Shown here: positions 55,714 to 63,632 of the stretch, piece by piece | Layout of the letters: every line of letters begins with the position of its first letter | Numbering within the stretch: position 1 is the first letter of the stretch | DNA from: Aquimarina intermedia | GTDB taxonomy: Bacteria > Bacteroidota > Bacteroidia > Flavobacteriales > Flavobacteriaceae | NCBI RefSeq assembly: GCF_008124785.1 | Contig: NZ_VNHU01000005.1 | Coordinates: 186,001 to 250,000 of the forward strand | Direction of reading: 5' to 3' | Length of the DNA: 64,000 nucleotides | Notes under the pieces: generated by a model | Seen by the model: only the letters and a program-made list of their open reading frames with translations | Databases searched by the model: none | What the model was told of the DNA's origin: nothing | Position numbers and translations under genes: made by a program

Positions 55714-55798
55714 TAGGGATAGCAGCCGGCTACTCTGCCTTGCCGTCAAGGCAGGCATGTAGCGCAAATAGCCCGACCCGAAGGGTAATACCCCTATA
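55714..55798. repeat. Structured intergenic element between trpE and trpG
   Basis: Nested pairings: TAGGG (55714-55718) with CCCTA at 55792-55796; GCTAC (55729) with GTAGC (55759); CTGCCTTG (55735) with CAAGGCAG (55747), loop CCGT; and ACCC (55776) with GGGT (55783). It overlaps the trpE stop. I recall the pattern GGGATAGC...TAGC...AGCCCGACCC as a dispersed repeat of flavobacterial genomes; only one copy is in this window. Confidence 0.55.
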
Positions 55799-57191
55799 TT
55801 CCTTTTGCTAATTCTAATGCTTTAGTAAGTGCACCAAGTTTATTGTATACTTCTTGCAACTCACTTTCTTCATTGGATTCATTCACCAAACCGGCGCCTG
55901 CCTGCCAATGTAATTCGTGATTTTTACTCAAAAATGTACGGATCATAATAGCATGGTTAAAGTTGCCTGAAAAATCCATGAAGCCTATGGCACCCCCATA
56001 AAAATCACGATTGACGGTTTCATATTTTTCTATGAGTTGCATGGCTTTGTGTTTGGGAGCTCCACTTAAAGTTCCGGCAGGAAACGTATCTGCTACCACA
56101 CGCATGGTTGAGGTTTCGGCGTGTATATTACCGGTCACCTTGCTTACTAAGTGAATCACGTGAGAAAAAAACTGAACTTCGCGATAGTTCTCTACCATAA
56201 CGTGTGAGCCGTTGCGACTTAAATCATTACGTGCCAGATCTACGAGCATGACATGTTCTGCATTTTCTTTTTCATCTTCTGCCAGTTTTTTAGCCAGTTC
56301 GGCATCCTGTTCGTCATTACCGGTTCGCTTAAAGGTTCCGGCGATCGGATGAATCTCAGCTACTTTGTCTTTGACTACCAACTGCGCTTCTGGAGAACTC
56401 CCAAAAATTTTGAAATTTCCGTAATCAAAATAAAATAGGTAGGGAGATGGGTTAATACTACGTAAGGCGCGGTATACGTTAAACTCATCGCCCTTAAATT
56501 TTTGCGAAAATCGTTTGGATAGTACGAGTTGAAAGACATCACCGCGTAGACAATGCTTTTTAGCTAAAGTTACCTGAGCTTTGTATTCGTCATCATTAAG
56601 ATTAGAAGTGGTCTCACCAATCGTCTCAAAGGTATAAGAAGCAAAATTTTTAACTTGTAGCAGAGATTCTATTTGCGCAATATTATTCTCGGTTTGGTAA
56701 CAGTGTGCAAAAATATAAGCTTCGTTATTAAAATGATTAATGGCTATGATGTTTTGATACACAGCATAGTAGACATCAGGAATTTTTAGATCCCCTTTTT
56801 TCTTACTAATTTCTATATCCTCAAAATAACGAACGGCATCATAAGAGATATATCCAAAGAGGCCGTTATTAATGAACTTGAAATCATTTTTTTCTGTGTG
56901 GAACTGCTTTCCGAAAGTTTCAATGACTCCCGGGACATCAGTATGTTCATCAACTTTTGAAGTAGACGAGATACCATCGGGAAAAGTCTGCGTTATGATT
57001 TCATTCTCGATCTTAATGCTTGCGATCGGATTACAACATATGTATGAAAAGCTATTTTCGTTACCACGGTAGTCGCTACTTTCTAGCAGAAGACTGTTTG
57101 GGTAGCGATCTCGTATCTTGAGATAGACACTTACCGGAGTAATTGTGTCAGCCAGAATTTGTTTGAATTGTGTGGTTAAGGTATAACTCAT
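55794..57191 (-). CDS. trpE: Anthranilate synthase component I
   Basis: Makes anthranilate from chorismate and ammonia. 465 residues from ATG 57191 (MSYTLTTQFKQIL). The tryptophan feedback site LLLES (about 40-44) is intact, so the enzyme should be inhibited by Trp. Chorismate-site motifs: PIAGTFKRTGNDEQDAELA, DLARNDLSRNGS, and PAGTLSGAPKHKAM. First structural gene of trpEGDCFBA, behind the attenuator-type leader. Confidence 0.96.
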   Translation of the reverse strand: MSYTLTTQFKQILADTITPVSVYLKIRDRYPNSLLLESSDYRGNENSFSYICCNPIASIKIENEIITQTFPDGISSTSKVDEHTDVPGVIETFGKQFHTEKNDFKFINNGLFGYISYDAVRYFEDIEISKKKGDLKIPDVYYAVYQNIIAINHFNNEAYIFAHCYQTENNIAQIESLLQVKNFASYTFETIGETTSNLNDDEYKAQVTLAKKHCLRGDVFQLVLSKRFSQKFKGDEFNVYRALRSINPSPYLFYFDYGNFKIFGSSPEAQLVVKDKVAEIHPIAGTFKRTGNDEQDAELAKKLAEDEKENAEHVMLVDLARNDLSRNGSHVMVENYREVQFFSHVIHLVSKVTGNIHAETSTMRVVADTFPAGTLSGAPKHKAMQLIEKYETVNRDFYGGAIGFMDFSGNFNHAIMIRTFLSKNHELHWQAGAGLVNESNEESELQEVYNKLGALTKALELAKGI

Positions 57192-57250
57192 AATAATGTT
57201 TAATCTTTTTGGCAATTATTTGATTTGTTCACTGGTTGAATTTTAAGCAC

Positions 57251-57280
57251 AAAAAAAGGCTTGTCGTGATGACAAGCCTT
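57251..57280 (-). terminator. Attenuator terminator of the trp leader
   Basis: Minus-strand stem AAGGCTTGTC / GACAAGCCTT with 5-base loop and a run of seven T, 60 bases before the trpE start and 36 bases after the stop of the Trp-rich leader peptide. Two smaller hairpins precede it: GATAG/CTATC (57303-57315) and TATGTT/AACATA (57284-57300). Confidence 0.8.
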
Positions 57281-57315
57281 GGATATGTTTACTTAACATA
57301 ATGATAGCAGCTATC

Positions 57316-57372
57316 TCACGAGATTTCGTTTTGATATGACCACCACCAAGTATTTGTTAAGATTAAATTCAT
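57316..57372 (-). CDS. trp operon leader peptide
   Basis: 18 codons: MNLILTNTWWWSYQNEIS then TGA. Three consecutive TGG codons are the mark of a Trp-sensing leader peptide, and the terminator hairpin follows 36 bases later. When Trp-tRNA is scarce the ribosome should stall at the Trp codons and favour read-through into trpE. The published Bacteroid-trp RNA motif, found upstream of trp genes in this phylum, probably describes this kind of leader. A clear antiterminator pairing could not be settled by eye. Confidence 0.85.
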   Translation of the reverse strand: MNLILTNTWWWSYQNEIS

Positions 57373-57390
57373 TTCTACTTTTAATTTGCT

Positions 57391-57422
57391 CAAAGATATA
57401 AAATAATTATAGTGAGATGCAA
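57391..57422 (-). promoter_or_regulatory. Promoter of the trp leader
   Basis: Minus strand TTG (57422-57420), 21 bases, TATCTTTG (57398-57391). The -7 box is exact; spacing is slightly long. Transcription would start about 15 bases before the leader-peptide ATG. It lies at the very end of the yceI-like gene upstream. Confidence 0.6.
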
Positions 57423-57427
57423 AAAAA

Positions 57428-57997
57428 TTACATTTTTAATGTCACATCTAATGTGAAGTCATCAGAAATTGCTTTGTCTCCTAAGTTATCAAAGAAACTA
57501 CCTGATCCGTATTTAATATCATATTTAGTACGATCTACATCCAGAGTAGTAGTAGCAATATCTTCATCTACATACATATCAAAGGTGATAGGTCGTGTTT
57601 TTCCTTTAATTGTTAAGTCTCCTACAACCTCGTATGTATCATCATCAGACATAGTTGCTGACTTAATTGTAAGCATTGCTGTATTATGATTTTTGATTCC
57701 GAAGAAATCATCAGAAGATAAATGTCCTTCTAACTTTTCCTTTCCTTCACCTGCCTCAAGGTCTGTTACTACAAGAGACGTCATATCTACTGTGAACTCT
57801 CCACCTACCAGCGCATCACCTTTAAATTCTAAGAATCCATTAGAAAAATTTAATGTCCCGTTGTGAGATCCTGTGATTTTTTTACCGGTCCATTCGATAG
57901 TGCTCTCTGAAGTGTCGATGTCCTTACGTTGTGCGTCTGCAGTTGTTGTAAATAATGTTGCAGTTACAAGAATTATTGAAGTTACTATTGTTTTCAT
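57428..57997 (-). CDS. YceI-family lipid-binding protein
   Basis: 189 residues with a signal peptide (1-22, TADA end). YceI beta-barrel (lipocalin-like) domain: STIEWTGKKITGSHNGTLNF at its start and VVGDLTIKGKTRPITFDMYV in the middle. Family members bind isoprenoid-like lipids in the periplasm. It lies 26 bases after a MarR regulator in the same direction, so it is probably under that regulator's control. Confidence 0.9.
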   Translation of the reverse strand: MKTIVTSIILVTATLFTTTADAQRKDIDTSESTIEWTGKKITGSHNGTLNFSNGFLEFKGDALVGGEFTVDMTSLVVTDLEAGEGKEKLEGHLSSDDFFGIKNHNTAMLTIKSATMSDDDTYEVVGDLTIKGKTRPITFDMYVDEDIATTTLDVDRTKYDIKYGSGSFFDNLGDKAISDDFTLDVTLKM

Positions 57998-58023
57998 AAG
58001 TATTAAATTAAATTAGTGATTGT

Positions 58024-58476
58024 TTATGATCTAAGTTTGTCTAAAAGTGTATTGAATTGTTCCAACTCACTTTTTGTGAAGGGAGCTGTTAGTTTTTTTT
58101 CGAGATGTTCTATTACCGGATCCACTTCGCTTAAAAAGTTGAGACCTCCCTTAGTAATTGTGATTTCAATCTTTCTGCGATTGGAAGGGCATACACGACG
58201 CTCTACCAAACCCTTGTTAATAAGCTTATCTACCAATCGTGTTGTATTACTCATCTTGCTTACCATTCTTGTCTGAATAGTTGATAGATTGGCAGGTGTT
58301 CCTTTTTGACCTTTTAAAATTCTAAGTACATTAAATTGTTGCACTGAGATATCAAATGATTTTAACTCGGCATTAATCTGCTCTTTCAAGATACGCTCCG
58401 TATAAATCAAATTGATCAACACCTTTTTGTGCAAGGGGAGTTTCGCTTTGGTTTTAATGAGGGTTTCTATATTCAT
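58024..58476 (-). CDS. MarR-family transcriptional regulator
   Basis: 150 residues from ATG 58476 (MNIETLIKTKAKLPLHKKVL). Winged helix-turn-helix: ISVQQFNVLRILKGQKGTPA, then VSKMSNTTRLVDKLINKGLV (recognition helix) and RRKIEITITKGGLNFL (wing). No Cys suggests it does not use thiol redox sensing. It precedes the YceI gene, and an imperfect palindrome over its own promoter suggests autoregulation. Confidence 0.9.
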   Translation of the reverse strand: MNIETLIKTKAKLPLHKKVLINLIYTERILKEQINAELKSFDISVQQFNVLRILKGQKGTPANLSTIQTRMVSKMSNTTRLVDKLINKGLVERRVCPSNRRKIEITITKGGLNFLSEVDPVIEHLEKKLTAPFTKSELEQFNTLLDKLRS

Positions 58477-58508
58477 TTGTATACACAACAATTGTTTGTA
58501 CAAATATA
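58477..58508 (-). promoter_or_regulatory. MarR promoter with candidate operator
   Basis: The -7 box TATATTTG is at 58508-58501 (minus). From 58477 to 58503 a nested imperfect palindrome centres on the perfect AACAATTGTT (58487-58496), flanked by TTGTATACA on the left and TGTACAA on the right. It covers the expected transcription start, which is where a MarR repressor would bind. No clear -33 TTG. Confidence 0.5.
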
Positions 58509-58679
58509 AGGTAACGTTACAGAATGTAGGAGTGGTTCATACATTAAACTTATGTTAATTTTTTCGATATCACAGGAAGGTATGGTGTTACTAAAATAAT
58601 CTTAAACTCTGCTAACATGCGTATTAATTGCTGTTAATTAACTTTTTGTTGCAATTAGGAGATGCTAATTTGCACTGCT

Positions 58680-59213
58680 ATGAAAAAAATATCTTTTGCT
58701 TTGAGTTATCTGGTTTTGATCGGTTTTTTGCTTTCTTGTAAACAGAAGCCGGCCATAATTATGGATCCCATTGCGATCGTTGAGGCAAAGGGCTATGCTA
58801 TTCCGGTATATGATTTTGAAAACTTCAAAGTGCTTTTGGGTAAAAAGGATGACAAAATACGGGTGGTGAATTTTTGGGCAACCTGGTGTAAGCCTTGTAT
58901 TGAAGAGATGCCTTATTTTGAATTGGTAAATAGCGCCTATGCAGATAAGAACGTTGAAGTAATTTTGGTAAGTTTAGACGTGCCTTCACAAATAGAATCT
59001 AAACTAATTCCGTATCTGGAGCGTCAAAATATACAGAGTCAAGTAGTTGTTTTGGATGACCCGGATGCCAATTCATGGATACCAAAAGTAGATGAAGATT
59101 GGACAGGGGCAATTCCTGCAACCTACATATATAAAGGAAATGAATGTTATTTTTACGAACAATCATTCTCCTATAATGAATTGGAAAAAGAACTAAAAAA
59201 GTTTATTCCTTAA
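58680..59213 (+). CDS. TlpA-like thioredoxin lipoprotein
   Basis: 177 residues from ATG 58680. Signal peptide with lipobox FLLSC (Cys 20). Thioredoxin fold with the redox motif WATWCKPCIEEMPYF and the cis-Pro in GAIPATYIY. It faces the periplasm or outer membrane and probably reduces or isomerises disulfides, or serves a stress role. First of four thiol/sulfur genes on this strand, 32 bases before the next. Confidence 0.88.
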   Translation: MKKISFALSYLVLIGFLLSCKQKPAIIMDPIAIVEAKGYAIPVYDFENFKVLLGKKDDKIRVVNFWATWCKPCIEEMPYFELVNSAYADKNVEVILVSLDVPSQIESKLIPYLERQNIQSQVVVLDDPDANSWIPKVDEDWTGAIPATYIYKGNECYFYEQSFSYNELEKELKKFIP

Positions 59214-59245
59214 AAAGTAATAAATAACCTTAAGAATTTCTCACT

Positions 59246-59872
59246 ATGAAAAGTATAAGAATTATAGTAGCTGTTGCCTTTATGGTGCTGATAAGCTCTT
59301 TTGCGATCAATCAAGTGGGGAACTCAAATTCTGATAGCGGCTATGCGATAGGAGATGCTGCCACTGACTTTAAATTGAGAAATATAGATGACTCTTTTGT
59401 CTCTTTATCCGATTATCCCGAGGCAAAAGGCTTTATTATTATTTTTACCTGTAATCACTGCCCTTATTCGGTAGCTTACGAGGATCGGATTATTGCCTTG
59501 GATCAAAAATACAAATCACAAGGGTATCCCGTAGTTGCTATTAATCCAAATAATCCAAAGGCGTATCCCGAAGATAGTTTTGAAAAAATGAAGGAACGTG
59601 CAGCTTCCAAGCAATTTACTTTTCCGTATCTTTTTGATGAGGATCAAACTATTTACCCTCAATACGGAGCTACTAAAACTCCCCATGTGTATGTACTTAA
59701 AAAAGAGAATAAAGCGTTAAGAGTTAAGTATATCGGGGCAATTGATAATAACTATAAGGACGCTGATAAAGCGGATCAAAAATACGTTGGCAATGCTGTA
59801 GATGCACTCTTATCCGGTAAGGCAGTTCCAGTAGAGACTACACGTGCCATAGGATGTAGTATCAAATCTTAA
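59246..59872 (+). CDS. Redoxin (AhpC/TSA-like) exported protein
   Basis: 208 residues with an N-terminal signal or anchor helix (about 3-21). Redoxin fold: DAATDFKLRNIDDSFVSLSD, then FTCNHCPYSVAYEDRI where a CxxC (CNHC) replaces the single peroxidatic Cys of typical peroxiredoxins, and YPQYGATKTPHVYVL with the cis-Pro. This sub-family is common in Bacteroidota and thought to be a thiol-disulfide protein. Second gene of the cluster. Confidence 0.83.
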   Translation: MKSIRIIVAVAFMVLISSFAINQVGNSNSDSGYAIGDAATDFKLRNIDDSFVSLSDYPEAKGFIIIFTCNHCPYSVAYEDRIIALDQKYKSQGYPVVAINPNNPKAYPEDSFEKMKERAASKQFTFPYLFDEDQTIYPQYGATKTPHVYVLKKENKALRVKYIGAIDNNYKDADKADQKYVGNAVDALLSGKAVPVETTRAIGCSIKS

Positions 59873-59961
59873 AGTCAGTTTCAAAAACTAAAAAAAGTAG
59901 AAAGCAGAAGATATTGTCAAGACTTCTTATCTTTGTATGAAATTTTAAAAAAGATAAACCA

Positions 59962-60279
59962 ATGGCAGTAGATTTAAGTCAAAATGAGTGGGATGAGCAG
60001 TTAGCTAAGGATGATAATGCAATTGTTTTGGACGTTCGTACCGAAGAGGAAGTAGAAGAAGGGCACTTGCCTAACATGCAGCATATTGATATAAGACAGG
60101 GACAAGGGTTTCTGGATGCAGTGGGAGCGCTTGATAAATCAAAAAATTATTATGTGTATTGCCGCTCGGGAGCACGCAGTGCGCAAGCTTGTACACTTAT
60201 GAATCAAATGGGTTTTGAGACCACTTATAATTTGGAAGGTGGCATTATGAATTATGAGGGTCCAATTGAACAATCATAA
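59962..60279 (+). CDS. Cytoplasmic rhodanese-like protein
   Basis: 105-residue single-domain rhodanese. IVLDVRTEEEVEEGHLPNM is the first conserved block; the active-site loop is YCRSGARSAQA (catalytic Cys about 73). No signal peptide. It may transfer sulfane sulfur or use the loop for another anion. It ends 4 bases before a lipoprotein rhodanese gene, with which it must be co-transcribed. Confidence 0.9.
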   Translation: MAVDLSQNEWDEQLAKDDNAIVLDVRTEEEVEEGHLPNMQHIDIRQGQGFLDAVGALDKSKNYYVYCRSGARSAQACTLMNQMGFETTYNLEGGIMNYEGPIEQS

Positions 60280-60283
60280 TCAT

Positions 60284-60697
60284 ATGTACTACCTACCCAG
60301 AATTGTAGTGCTGTTAATGCTTTTAGTATTTTCTAATTGTACTACTACGACTAAGAAACCGGTAACGACCGAGGCGGTTATCGAACGAATTACATCAGAA
60401 GAGATGGTGAAATTGATGGAAGATCAAAAGATTCAAGTAATCGATGTTCGTACACCAGAAGAGTTTGAAACCGGCTATATCGGTGCGGCAGAAAATATAG
60501 ATTTTAGGAATAAAAACTTTATGGATTCTATAGCAACATTAGATAAGTCTAAACCGGTTATCGTTTATTGCGAACGTGGAGGACGAAGTTCAAAATGTTC
60601 TCAAATCATGAAAGAGGCTGGATTTACCAAGATTTATGATTTAAATGGCGGAATTTCACAATGGAAGTTTGATGGTCGTGAAGTAGCGGTTGACTAA
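60284..60697 (+). CDS. Exported rhodanese-like protein
   Basis: 137 residues from ATG 60284. Hydrophobic signal sequence ending LVFSNCTTTT, probably a lipoprotein although the residue before Cys is unusual (Asn). One rhodanese domain: IQVIDVRTPEEFETGYIGAA and active-site loop YCERGGRSSKCSQ (catalytic Cys present). It pairs with the cytoplasmic rhodanese upstream; the cluster of four redox and sulfur proteins suggests a common job in thiol or sulfide handling. Confidence 0.85.
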   Translation: MYYLPRIVVLLMLLVFSNCTTTTKKPVTTEAVIERITSEEMVKLMEDQKIQVIDVRTPEEFETGYIGAAENIDFRNKNFMDSIATLDKSKPVIVYCERGGRSSKCSQIMKEAGFTKIYDLNGGISQWKFDGREVAVD

Positions 60698-60722
60698 ATA
60701 ATGCATAGACCCAATCTTATAC

Positions 60723-60755
60723 ATCCTATTGGCATAGCTGATAGGATTTTTTTCT
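60723..60755 (+). terminator. Terminator after the rhodanese genes
   Basis: Stem ATCCTAT / ATAGGAT with an 11-base loop and a run of seven T. 26 bases past the stop of the second rhodanese. Confidence 0.8.
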
Positions 60756-60793
60756 TTCTATTTTCTTCCATGAAGTCAGAAGGATCTTTACTA

Positions 60794-60840
60794 AATAAAA
60801 GTTAAACTTTTATTATTCAATAGTAATACTATTACCTTTG
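60794..60840 (+). promoter_or_regulatory. TetR promoter with two palindromic operators
   Basis: The -7 box TACCTTTG (60833-60840) is exact. Directly upstream lie a perfect 10-1-10 palindrome AATAAAAGTT-A-AACTTTTATT (60794-60814) and a perfect 5-1-5 palindrome TAGTA-A-TACTA (60821-60831). Their position over the promoter of a TetR gene makes them candidate operators for autoregulation. Confidence 0.6.
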
Positions 60841-60852
60841 TAAGATAAACAA

Positions 60853-61521
60853 ATGGAAAGATTATCACTTCATATTACTATTAGCCCTGAACTCTATACC
60901 AAAGATCCTGATTCTTCGGTACTGGGGCGAAAGATTATTTCAAAAGGTATCGAAATGATCAATGAGTTAGGCTTCGAGAGTTTTACTTTTAAAAAACTCG
61001 GGGTAGCCATAGGTTCAAATGAAAGTTCTGTCTATCGCTATTTTAGTAGTAAACATGCTTTGTTAGTTTACCTTATTAGTTGGTATTGGAGTTGGATCGA
61101 ATACAAATTGGTATTTGCCACAACTAATGTTACCGATCCCAAAGTCCGTTTACACGAAGCTATCATTCTATTAACTCAAGATGTTACCGAGGATCATTCG
61201 TTCTCCTATATTAATGAGATTTTATTATATCAGATTATTATTTCAGAGTCTACCAAAGCCTATTATACCAAAGATATTGATGCGGAAAATGAAAAAGGAT
61301 ATTACAAAACCTATAAGCGCGTTGTACAACGTGTTAGTGAATTGGTGCTGAATGTGAATCCTGCATTTGAATTTCCGCATATGTTGGTTTCTACTGTGAT
61401 CGAAGGAGCCCATCATCAGCGATATTTCTCTAAGCATTTGCCAACACTTACCGATATAAAGGAAGGTGAAAACTACATTGTTCGTTTTTATACAGAACTT
61501 GTTCAAAAAACTATTCAATGA
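60853..61521 (+). CDS. TetR-family transcriptional regulator
   Basis: 222 residues. N-terminal helix-turn-helix (about 25-70): SKGIEMINELGFESFTFKKL, then GSNESSVYRYFSSKHALLVY, a typical TetR recognition helix. The C-terminal ligand domain is unlike well-known groups. It leads an operon with a small membrane protein and an ABC/HlyD export system, so it probably controls export. Its stop overlaps the next start (ATGA). Confidence 0.9.
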   Translation: MERLSLHITISPELYTKDPDSSVLGRKIISKGIEMINELGFESFTFKKLGVAIGSNESSVYRYFSSKHALLVYLISWYWSWIEYKLVFATTNVTDPKVRLHEAIILLTQDVTEDHSFSYINEILLYQIIISESTKAYYTKDIDAENEKGYYKTYKRVVQRVSELVLNVNPAFEFPHMLVSTVIEGAHHQRYFSKHLPTLTDIKEGENYIVRFYTELVQKTIQ

Positions 61522-61853
61522 AAAAGGGGTTAAGAGAAACACAAGCATCACTTAGGTTAATGGCAGTCATCATGACACTGTCGTTAGTTTTTATACAGCC
61601 GGTTTTGCAAATTATGTTTTTTCTGGAAGACACTTCTCCTACTGTTTTAATCTTAGGAAGTGAAGAAAATAATGAGGAAGATCATAACTTGCAAACCACG
61701 GTAGATCATTATAAGTTAGATCAACCTTTGTTAGTTTCTTTCTTATGGGGCGAGATCATGTCCTCAACTAATTTTGGGAACTATACGACCTTTGGTTTTT
61801 CAGAAATTATTCTGGATATTCCTATTCCGCCTCCCGATATAGTCTTATCTTAA
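61518..61853 (+). CDS. Small membrane-anchored protein
   Basis: 111 residues; one hydrophobic helix (about 13-35) followed by an acidic tail (GSEENNEEDHN) ending in a Pro-rich DIPIPPPDIVLS. I do not recognise a family. Its start overlaps the TetR stop, so it is translated with it, and it lies 111 bases before the ABC gene. It could be an accessory of the export system. Confidence 0.65.
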   Translation: MKKGLRETQASLRLMAVIMTLSLVFIQPVLQIMFFLEDTSPTVLILGSEENNEEDHNLQTTVDHYKLDQPLLVSFLWGEIMSSTNFGNYTTFGFSEIILDIPIPPPDIVLS

Positions 61854-61964
61854 TACTTCTCAGTGTTGTGCTTAACAACAACTTTTTCCTGCTTTTTAGT
61901 AAACCCTTTTATTATACCGATACATTATAATCATATCTAATGTGTCGCTACAAATCCAAAATAA

Positions 61965-63632
61965 ATGAAAAAAACTATGTCGCCTTGGCAACGATTTGTT
62001 GGCTTGTTGCAATTAGACAGACGCGATATCCGACAAATATTGTATTATGCCGTATTCGCCGGATTGGTGTCCTTATCCTTGCCCTTAGGTATTCAGGCAA
62101 TAATCAATCTGATTCAAGGGGCACAGGTATCTTCCTCTTGGATCGTTTTGGTAGTATTGGTAACGCTGGGAGTAGCGTTTCAGGGAGGCTTGCAAATTAT
62201 GCAGATTCGGATTTTAGAGAATATTCAGCAGAAAATTTTTACACGTTCTTCCTTTGAATTTATCTATCGTTTCCCTAAAATTAAAACCAGTGAACTCCGC
62301 AACTATTATCCTCCGGAGTTGGCCAATCGTTTTTTTGATACATTAACTGTGCAAAAAGGATTATCTAAACTCCTGATCGATTTTCCGGCTGCGGTGCTTC
62401 AGATTATTTTTGGAATCTTACTGCTTTCTTTTTACCATCCATTTTTTATTATCTACGGCTTATTATTAATCGTACTAATTTATATCGTTTTCAAATTTAC
62501 AGCACACAAGGGATTAGAAACCAGTCTTAAAGAATCCAAAAACAAATATAAAGTTGCGCACTGGATACAGGAGACGACGCGTTCTCTGATAAGTTTCAAA
62601 CTATCAGGTAATACTTCGCTTGCCATGAATCGCAATGATAAACTCACTACCGAATATCTGGAAGCAAGAGAAAGTCACTTCAGGATATTACTGATTCAGT
62701 TTATACAAATGGTGGGTTTCAAGATTTTGGTTACTGCCGGTCTATTAATTGTAGGTGGGCTATTGGTACTTAATCAGCAAATGAATATCGGACAATTTGT
62801 AGCTGCAGAGATTATAATACTGTTGGTAATTACTTCGGTAGAAAAACTGATCAAAGGGCTAGAGACCTTTTATGATGTCCTGACTTCTTTAGAAAAAATC
62901 GGACAAGTAGTAGATAAAGAGCTCGAACCTCAAGAGGGTGTGGATCCTTTCGAAAATCAGCAAGATCTTAAAATTGAATTAGAAAATGTAGCCTATACTA
63001 CGACCGATGACTTTTCAATTCTAAAAAATATAAATCTAACAATTTCTCAATCAGATAGAATTGTGCTGGGGGGTCCCTCCGGTTCAGGAAAAACTACGTT
63101 GCTTAAATTGCTTTCAGGTATTATCTACCCAACTTCCGGTACTTTGTATGTTAACGATGCTTCCATCAAAGGAATTTGGCCTAATCGTTATCGCAGTCAT
63201 ATTGGGCAGGTGTTACCCGAGCAACAACCCTTTGAAGGAACAATCTTGGAAAACATCACTTTTGGAGACACCACTATTACCAGAGAACGCGTACATGAAG
63301 TGCTTAAAAGTCTGGGCTTATTATCGTTTGTAAAGCAACAAGCTAATGGATTGCAGACCATGTTATATCCTCAAGGACAGCAAATGCCTTACACCATCTC
63401 AAAGCGAATTATTTTGGCCAGAGCCATCATTCACGAACCGAAGCTTTTATTGTTAAAAGATCCGCTGGAACACTTTGAACCCAATGAAGCTGCTGCGATT
63501 ATCGAATATCTAACGAGACCGGAACAATCCTGGGCAATTGTTGTGGCTTCTCGTAACCCACTTTGGCTTCGCAAGGCCTCGTCAACCTTAGAACTTAATG
63601 AAGGAACCTTAAATCATACGCGCAATGCTTAA
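61965..63632 (+). CDS. ABC exporter subunit with degenerate ATPase
   Basis: 555 residues: a membrane domain of about six helices (24-295) and one nucleotide-binding domain (335-555). Walker A is intact (GPSGSGKT, 370-377). The signature that should be LSGGQ reads TISKR (477-481), Walker B LLLLDE reads LLLLKD (K498, D499), and the H-loop has SRNPLW instead of a His. The protein probably has little or no ATPase activity, or pairs with an active half. The HlyD-like adaptor gene overlaps its end by 8 bases, so it belongs to a type I-like export system. Confidence 0.82.
   Translation: MKKTMSPWQRFVGLLQLDRRDIRQILYYAVFAGLVSLSLPLGIQAIINLIQGAQVSSSWIVLVVLVTLGVAFQGGLQIMQIRILENIQQKIFTRSSFEFIYRFPKIKTSELRNYYPPELANRFFDTLTVQKGLSKLLIDFPAAVLQIIFGILLLSFYHPFFIIYGLLLIVLIYIVFKFTAHKGLETSLKESKNKYKVAHWIQETTRSLISFKLSGNTSLAMNRNDKLTTEYLEARESHFRILLIQFIQMVGFKILVTAGLLIVGGLLVLNQQMNIGQFVAAEIIILLVITSVEKLIKGLETFYDVLTSLEKIGQVVDKELEPQEGVDPFENQQDLKIELENVAYTTTDDFSILKNINLTISQSDRIVLGGPSGSGKTTLLKLLSGIIYPTSGTLYVNDASIKGIWPNRYRSHIGQVLPEQQPFEGTILENITFGDTTITRERVHEVLKSLGLLSFVKQQANGLQTMLYPQGQQMPYTISKRIILARAIIHEPKLLLLKDPLEHFEPNEAAAIIEYLTRPEQSWAIVVASRNPLWLRKASSTLELNEGTLNHTRNA

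Noticed and set aside
57272..57357. Antiterminator pairing of the leader-peptide region (57346-57357) with the terminator arm (57272-57282)
   Set aside because: The pairing has an internal bulge and uses the Trp codons themselves, so a stalled ribosome would block it; the true antiterminator is unresolved.
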